DNA of 64,000 bases, taken from assembly GCA_003008705.1 (NCBI GenBank), contig PDUO01000038.1, positions 248,001 through 312,000 of the forward strand, given 5' to 3'. The position numbers and the translations under genes were made by a program. This stretch comes from Pezicula radicicola. Its lineage: Eukaryota > Ascomycota > Leotiomycetes > Helotiales > Dermateaceae. The notes under the pieces were generated by a model. The model was not told the origin of the DNA. It saw nothing but the letters and a program-made list of their open reading frames with translations, and did not search any database. Positions 57,121 to 64,000 of the stretch are shown here, piece by piece; position 1 is the stretch's first letter; each line of letters opens with the position of its first letter.

Positions 57121-59790
57121 ACCTTATCCCTAAATTATTAAAACTATTACTAAAAATAAGTCTATTTTTAGAGGGAACAGTTAGGTTACCTTTATAGCTA
57201 GATACTTACTCCTAGATATAATTTAAAGTTTAGGATATTTTCTAATACTTAGCGTTAGTATATGTTTTTAATTATATATACTACAATTTTTATCAATACG
57301 TAAAAGAAGCCAATAGGGAAGGAATTATTTTTAAAGAGGGAGCTTCTATAACCCTGTATTTTGAGGGTGCGATAACCTATTTTTTCGGGGCACTAGCCTA
57401 TAATTATAGGGAGCCTATCTAATTTTGCCGGCAGAAAATGTGGGAAGAGTTACGGCCCAAGTGGCCGTAATAATCCTCCATATTCTAAGCGCACAAGACC
57501 CCTCACAACTAACATATATTTCTTTTCTCTAACGTTAAAAACGAACGTGCATTAGGAGGGGCCTGAGCGAGACCGACGGGGGATGGCTGGCGGTGAAGTG
57601 CGGTAGAATAATAATGAACATCACATCCTCCCGCTGACCGTAACTTTACGTACAACGTACATTCAGGTCCAGAATCGTACAATTTCACTGCAACATTCAA
57701 TCACAGAACGTACCTTTTATACATAGCCTATCTGTTACTAAGCTTCCAGCATTAAGCTTCTGTCGCTAGCAATGGCTCCGGAGTGGCTATCAAGTACCTA
57801 TCCCCTTGAGTACCAGAGCGACTTTTAGTGCGACGCTCGGGCCATTAGTCACGTGGAGACGGAACACGTAAATGTGAAACCATGTAAACAAACCTATTGT
57901 CTTGACTACACACCACCACTATACACTTAAACAGCTTGTATTTGCCCTACAAAATCGTGAAATTTATACAACTATAGACACTGTACTAGATACTACAGAT
58001 CTAGGTACATTGCGCCCAAACTTACCTCCTGCGACGGAAATTAGTACCGATTTCGAGCCTCTATTCTGCCCTCCCTTTAAGAAGAAAATCAACCTTCCTT
58101 TAACTATATCTCTACACGACGCCTTTGGTATATAAGATCTCTTTTTCCTATTAAATCAACTTTAGATTATAGTTAATAATACTAATAAATATTAGCCTAA
58201 ACCAAAGGCAGGAATACGTCGAAAACGAGCCTAGAAATAGAAGCCTTTAAAGCTTAGTAAGTTATATAACTTTTTAGTAATTTAGATATATATAGGTATC
58301 TACCCCGAGAATCGAATCAAGGATTATTAGACTATAAAAGAAGACTTTGTAAATTATAAAGATATCTATAATACTATAGGAAGAGTTTATTAGAAAGAGA
58401 TAAACTTAAGACTTTATTTATATAATCTAGAGAGTAGTATAGATATATATTCTATAGTAAGTATATTATCTATCTATTTAGTACTTACTAATAATCTACT
58501 AGGTAGAGTCTATTAATTTATATATACTCGAAGTCTTAGCTTCTTTATAAATACTAGAAAGGGACCTTATAATTAATAAATTAATAGAATAATTTAAAGA
58601 GAGATCTTTTAATACTCTTATTATTCTAAATAAACTAATTCTAGAAGGTTATAAGATATAGACTATTATATAAAAAGGATATATACTAAATTAGGTATAG
58701 TATAAGAAGAGTAATAAGAAAGATAAAGGTCTATAAAGAATTAAAGTATCTAAAGAGTTAAAAGATAATAAAATAACTATAGTTATAATTAATCTAGCTC
58801 TTAAGTTACCTTAGTAATCTCTTTATTACTATATCTACCTTAATAACCTTGTTACTAGTACTTAGCTACTCTTATATCTTTAGGATTAAGGTATTAGAGC
58901 TACTAGTACTTATAGATCTAATTCTAGTATACTTAAGGAATATTATCTAATAAAGAAAAAGAATAGAAGGAAGAATAAGATCCCTTAGGGAACCTTATAT
59001 TATATACCTTTAGAAGACAATAAGATCAACTATATAGTCTAAAAAGATAATACTCTTTATTTATTTTAAAGTATAATATATAATAGAAAGAAGGAGGTCT
59101 TAAAGAATAGAAAGAGGCTTAAAACTACCTCTTCTATAGTTAAAATAACTTAAGTTCCCTTTAGAGACTAATATACTAAGGATCTCTATATTCTAGAAGA
59201 CTTTAATAATTATAATAATTATATAAATAAAGTTAATAGAGCTAATCAACTCTAGACTAAAATAACTAGACTATACTAAATTAAGAAAGGAGGATAGTAT
59301 ACTATTTAGTACTATATCTTCTTTACTTCCTTAGTTAATTTATATAAGCTCTCTTTCTATTCTAATATAGCTAATTTAGATAAATATACCTCTTAAAGAG
59401 ACTTCTAAATTAGTTTTATTAGTAAGTTATTTAAACTTAGAAAGGGAGCTAATAAGAAGAGGAAATTTAGTTAAATAAAGTAATTAGATATATCTATTAA
59501 CTCTCTACTAGAGAGCTATAAACTAGGCTAGCTTGGTAAACGTTAAGACTGTCGTTTATATTAGGAGTTAGAGAGGTATTAAAAATTAAATACAAGGTTA
59601 GTTTTATACGAAATTTCTACTAATAATATACTAAAAAATCACGGAAAATCTATAGTATATAGCTGTTTACTATATAGAACTCCACTTTGTAAAAATAGGC
59701 CTTGTTTTCAGTACTTCTATAGAAATATATAGAACTAAGTAAGAGGTAGTAGAAATCATAGTTTTCTATATATCTAATTGGCTCGCTTAG
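57121..59790. repeat. TA-rich decayed repeat block (RIP-like)
   Basis: From about 57120, and most strongly from 58140 to 59780, the sequence is dominated by A and T with very many TA steps, few CA/TG steps and no coding frames. This is the pattern left when a repeated element is mutated by RIP (C to T in CpA). A less mutated island at about 57400-58140 has one plus-strand frame (57902-58135). The block ends abruptly at about 59785, where a coding frame with normal composition starts. The original element cannot be named. Confidence 0.65.
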
Positions 59791-59826
59791 AGCGGGCACT
59801 AAAAGTCGCCTCCCGTTGGTACTTAA

Positions 59827-62130
59827 GGGGATAAGCGGTACAAAGTCGATACAAATTCTTTTACATCGTGGCTCACAGGTGTAGCCATCGATCTAGGTTA
59901 CACGCTCGATACACTTGAATTTGATTCGGAGGAAGTTAAACCTAGCGCAACTAAAAGCAAAGCCTCGAGCTCCGTTAAGAAACCCCCACAAGCCGCCATC
60001 AAAATTGCGGTATGGCAGCTTCTAGATCAAGCGAAGTATCTAGCCAACCACCCACACACTCTTGTTCCATGGGAAATTGTCAGCGCTGCAAAACGTGCAC
60101 TGGAAGCACGGCGCAAATGTCGCGACTGGTACAAATCCACCTTTGCTGAAACGGAGACGGCTGACCGCGCTGCTATCGAGGAAGAAAATCTGGGTCACGA
60201 CTACTTCATTAGAATCCTGGAAACTGTATTAGATATCCTGAAGCCCAACTTTGCGCCAGCGGAAAGTCTTCCGAATACCCAATCGTCAAAGACAACAAGA
60301 AATGCAAATGTCTTTGAGCTACTGGAAGTGGAGGAGTGTTCTGATGGTGACACTCTGGAATTGTCGGACTTAACGCTGTCTGAATTCAAGCCTAGCAAGA
60401 AGACGCCTCGACAGAAGAGCAATCCCAACACTGAGTCGAATTGGAAATTCAAAGCTTTCTGCACATTTCAGGACTTTAATGACATCAGACAGCACGTGAT
60501 GCAGCTATGGAAAGGTTATCGCGATGGCACGGTCGACTTGATGGTGGCTTCAATGGTCACTGAAGTTGCCTTCCATCTGATGGAAGATATTGAGCGAGAG
60601 ACTCTGATTCCTAACGTGAATGGGAAGGCAATGAATCCTGTTGATGTTGCGCAGGCAATTTTCGAACAAAGCTGTCACCTGCGAGGGCAGCCACTTTATG
60701 TTGGACTTGGACCAATGTGGGACGTTGCTGAGTGGCTATCTCTCAGCATTAAGCCTCAGATCGATCAATGGATCACTGGAGAAGAACCTCAAGCACGAGT
60801 ACTCCGGGCTTGTTACGGAACGTACGATCCATCCGAAGACCGGGCTCTAATGTCTGACTGGAAGAAATATTGCGAAGATTGTACAATTCTGGCCCATATC
60901 ATCTTCGATACGTCTCTTACGGCAAAGTTGGATAGGTTAGGGTATGCACTCCTCATTCGGGACAAGGTTACTGTCGCACTGGGAGAGTTGGGGACACAAG
61001 ACTCAAACAATACCACATCTATTTGGTTATGTTTTGGGGTTCAAATGCTTCTGGATATACACTTGATACTTCGTGCCAACGTCACTCGCCCATGTAAACA
61101 AATGCGTATTGTTGCAAAAATTTCCAAGGCCATAACGATAGACTATGGCAAGTTTCTGAATACTCCACCTATCAAAGCTCTCAGACACGAGAAATGGAGC
61201 ACCGAGGACGAAAAGGATCTGCGAGGACTGAAGTTGATACTGCAAAATGTTGAAAATGATGCTCTTGCAGAGGTCAAGCTGGGGGTCTATAGAAGTTCAG
61301 GTCTCGACAAAAGTATCTATGAAACAATACCCGATACACCATTTTCGCAGAACCCAGTACTTTGTGGCATGGATGTTCTGGGGATTTACCTAAGTCAGCA
61401 GGAGGAAGGATTACGCTCTGCAGATGTTTGGTGGTATATCATGCCTATGGCACATTTATATAACGCGTTGAAGCAAAATAAGTACTTGTCAATTTCATGG
61501 CCGCGGATGGAAAAGTTGATCGAGATCCATACTCCGGAGTACATTTTTTTTGGTGGAGCGCCTTCGAAGCTAGATTCATGTCACAGCAAGATCCGACTCG
61601 GCAAGGGCCTCTCTGCCGACATGTCTGCTCCAGATGCAAGATCAAAGAATGTCGCCAAAACTAGGCCACGGAGAGATTTTGCATCTAACTCAGGCCCTAT
61701 GTCCAGACTTTTTCGCACAAGCATTCTTCCACCTTCAACCGAGTTAGTTACCCCACTTAAGCAGTTGTTCAACGCACAGATAAAATCGAAGAACAATGCA
61801 GTTAGCAAAGGGTTTGGATCCTTGGACTTACTCGATTTCGTTCAAGATAATCTCTCAAAAGAACTGGCAGGGATCAAATTCAACTACTGGGTCTTAAATG
61901 AGGAGTGCATCCGCATCTTGCGCCTTCTACGCACGGAGTTTTTGGATAAATTCAAAAAGGCTGGCCTTGATGGTCACAATCGCCGTGAGGCAGATTCTCT
62001 ATTCCACGTTGCAGAGGACGTACTCTTTCTCGGTTTAGTTGAATACAAGGCCCATGGTGAATCCTACCGCAGCCCTTACCTCCAACGAGCTGCACAGATC
62101 TTACAGGACTCGTTAGGAAAACATAAGTAA
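59827..62130 (+). pseudogene. Long DUF6604-type protein gene without a start (5' truncated)
   Basis: Open frame of 767 codons from 59827. The start of the family is clear: RYKVDTNSFTSWLTGVAIDL, then WQLLDQAKYLANH, VPWEIVSAAKRALEARRKCRDWYKS, HDYFIRILETVLDIL and the FKAFCTFQDFNDIRQHVMQLW block, followed by about 500 residues not seen in the shorter relative at 44530. There is no ATG in this frame before about codon 225 (in QHVMQLW). A TAA lies immediately upstream (59824-59826), and the few codons before it (SPPVGT) still look like family sequence. Further left is the TA-rich block. So the initiation region is lost or an upstream exon in the decayed block has been missed. The rest is intact, with no stop for 2.3 kb, so the loss is recent or a start exists that I cannot see. 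Function unknown. Confidence 0.75.
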
Positions 62131-62534
62131 CTAGAACCATTTTACAACTATTTCCGCGCTAGTATTTGCTATATTAGATGTTCGAAATGGCGTTTATTCT
62201 GTGATAAGTGAATTAAGAGCCAAAAATACCAGTGCAAATTCCGTCAGTACCCTCCAGGAAGTGTCACTTAGGATGAGGATGAGGATGAGGATGGGGAGGG
62301 AGGAGATTTGTGATTGTATGTAAGGAAAGACTACTGTCTTTAGTTGATGGAGTATATGCATGAACATACTTTACACAGTACTGTTCAGTCATCATTGGTG
62401 ACTGTGTTCTGATCATCAGATAGTGCGAATCCGTCTCATGCAATAGATATGACGCTTGTATCATCATCTTCAAATTCTGTTGAATGGTGATCGAGAGTAC
62501 TCTAATAGCACAGTCTTGGCGTTCAGGCAGGACC
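62131..62534. other. Convergent 3' flanks with a GATGAG hexamer repeat
   Basis: Short spacer between two convergent genes. A run of about four GATGAG-like units lies at 62273-62297. Nothing else seen. Confidence 0.5.
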
Positions 62535-64000
62535 TCACCCAGGTCCTGCCCCAATATTTGGACCAATAGGAGCGAGATTGCCAAGCCAGACATCCCATTG
62601 TTCCCAGTCGATGACTTCGCCATTAGGAGTATCAAGCCAGTAGTCTTGAGCCAGAATGGCATCCGTATCTAGGTTCATCATGTCAGCTGCTCCACCAGCG
62701 AAAGAGCCGCCGCCTGGAGCGTCGCTGAGCCAGAACGCATCATCTCTAGTCCGTGTGCTTCCTTGAACGAGGTTTGCCGGTTGCTTTGCTGCCGGATATT
62801 GCTGCGGCTGAGCTTCAGCCAGTACTTCTGCTGGACTCGGATTTGTATCTGGCCATGTTGCGTCGGCGTCCATTGTCGTCAATCTCTTTTCTCCGTCAAG
62901 GGTCTCTTGTCCTTTGCTCCTTGCGATCACTGCTTCTCTCCTTATTTTGGCTGCTTCTCGTTGTTCACGAAGCTTGGTAATATATTCCGGTGGATCGGAG
63001 ATACTCCTCTTCTCTTTCGTCAGAGCGGCTGCGCGAGCACTGAATGCTTTCAAACAAAGACTCCCGACTGCCATGAGGATCGGCTTTTTGATGCTCAGCA
63101 ACATTTCTAAATTGTTTTCGTACAGGGTGTCGACGAGTTTCCAAGCCTTCACAGAGTCTAGGTGGAGGGGTTCGGCTCGGAGTGTGTCAAGAACGTGGAT
63201 GACAGCGTGCCAATGGATGAAGTAGGGGACGTTCCAAGCGAAGCACCGAAGCTGTGGGCTTGACTGCATCATGCTGTACTGCTCCAGGAGCTGAATGGCA
63301 ATGCTCCAGACCAACTGCTGTTCAGACACTGGAACCTGCTCCAGGCTGGCCCATCTGCGTGGATGATGAGCCATGAATCGGGCGATGTTTATTGCACACC
63401 GAGCGCCAACCAGAGTCATAAGTTGTAGTGGCTGGGACGGATCACAGAATCGTAGGTACTTTATCTCGATCGTGTCTTCAAGCTCCTTGATAAAAACATT
63501 CTTTATCTGCAAGTCGTTCAAGGCAGCGTATTCATTAGATGTGAATACAGCCTTGCCTAGTTTGTGTATTCTGGCTATCTGAGTAGCAGCGAAACTAGCC
63601 AGTTCCGTTCTAAACATACACCATATCATCTCTGTGGGTCTGGTCAATTCAGCAGCAGCTCGCGGCATTGTGGGATACAGATCAGTGTCGTTGACGTTGG
63701 CGGGCTTCCTAGGTGTAGTCTCATCGAGTTTGAAGTCTCGAAACTTGGCCTGACCACTAAGCTAGTTCAGGATTTCGGTATTAGCGGTGCTTCTTTTAGA
63801 AAGCCCTAGGAGAAATAAGACACGATTTATGAGTAGCGAGGCATGTCTCGGAAATATAGAAATATCAAGAAGTGTTACAGCACCCAAGACGGTCAACAAG
63901 AGGACAAAAAATGAACCGGATTTACAAACCTCAGCCGCGCGGAAGTCGTGCAATTTGAGCTGCCACCAGATGCGTCGGCGAATCTCACTTTCAAAGGGCG
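62535..64000 (-). CDS. Fungal_trans (Zn2Cys6-type) transcription factor, partial, cut by the window edge
   Basis: Two exons are visible: 62535-63761 and 63930-64000, the latter continuing off the right edge; the 168-nt intron joins AAE to LSGQAKFRD in phase. The text SEIRRRIWWQLKLHDFRAAE, followed by KLDETTPRKPANVNDTDLYP and PTEMIWCMFRTELA, is the classic middle domain of fungal zinc-cluster regulators. The C-terminal part has a coiled basic stretch (ITKLREQREAAKIRREAVIA), a Pro/Gln-rich linker and an acidic aromatic end (DYWLDTPNGEVIDWEQWDVW), a likely activation region. The zinc cluster itself would lie outside the window, so DNA binding is inferred. Confidence 0.88.

Noticed and set aside
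57902..58135. 77-codon plus-strand frame at the edge of the TA-rich block
   Set aside because: Probably a fragment of the decayed element; no recognisable domain.
1..64000. tRNA, rRNA, riboswitch and CRISPR features
   Set aside because: Looked for T-loop GTTCGA-type strings with partners, rRNA cores and regularly spaced repeats; none were found by eye. A tRNAscan or Rfam run would be decisive.

Overview
The window looks like a piece of a filamentous ascomycete (Pezizomycotina) chromosome, most likely a leotiomycete; the class is an impression, not a proof. Reasons: genes are separated by 0.3-3 kb, most are split by short GT-AG introns (47-170 nt, often with a CTAAC or CTGAC branch point), products are typical of plant-associated or saprotrophic moulds (Zn2Cys6 regulators, Pth11/SAT4-type rhodopsin-like membrane proteins, MFS carriers, GH13 and GH29 enzymes, RidA, PhyH), and there are TA-rich decayed repeat blocks of the kind left by repeat-induced point mutation (RIP). 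No rRNA, tRNA or CRISPR array was recognised.

Layout. 0-8 kb: a DHCR24-like sterol-reductase-type flavoprotein, an adenylate-kinase-like P-loop kinase whose reading frame is broken in a C-run, and the peroxisomal import RING protein Pex12. 9-16.4 kb: a hexose-type MFS transporter, a 167-bp MITE and a kelch/galactose-oxidase-like secreted protein with one membrane anchor. 17.7-22.2 kb: a dead RING-finger gene, a small hypothetical gene, a RidA-family gene and, divergent from it, a barbiturase/cyanuric-acid-hydrolase-type ring-opening amidohydrolase that has all three Lys-Ser dyads. 22.6-28.3 kb: a secreted PTG-tetrapeptide-repeat protein, a fold-type-I PLP aminotransferase with a 20-bp tandem duplication at its 5' end, and a SAT4/Pth11-like seven-helix protein. 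28.3-31.1 kb: gene-free, with three TA-flanked MITEs (two are copies of one family in the same orientation).

31-43 kb: a GPI-anchored amylase-like GH13 enzyme, an AT-rich inverted-repeat element, a salicylate-hydroxylase-type FAD monooxygenase, a base-skewed stretch with one orphan exon, a Ser/Thr/Tyr-rich wall protein with one transmembrane segment, and a GH29 alpha-L-fucosidase. 44.5-45.7 kb: a short DUF6604-type gene. 47-57 kb: PhyH-type dioxygenase, Zn2Cys6 regulator, second SAT4/Pth11-like protein and a five-exon MFS transporter, which could form a small metabolic cluster. 57-59.8 kb: a TA-rich decayed block. It abuts a long DUF6604 gene (59.8-62.1 kb) that has lost its start. The window ends inside a second Zn2Cys6-type regulator running off the right edge.

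Exon joins were checked by hand: reading phase is kept at every proposed junction and total coding length is a multiple of three, except where a disruption is reported. Family names come from recognising motifs; no database search was run.
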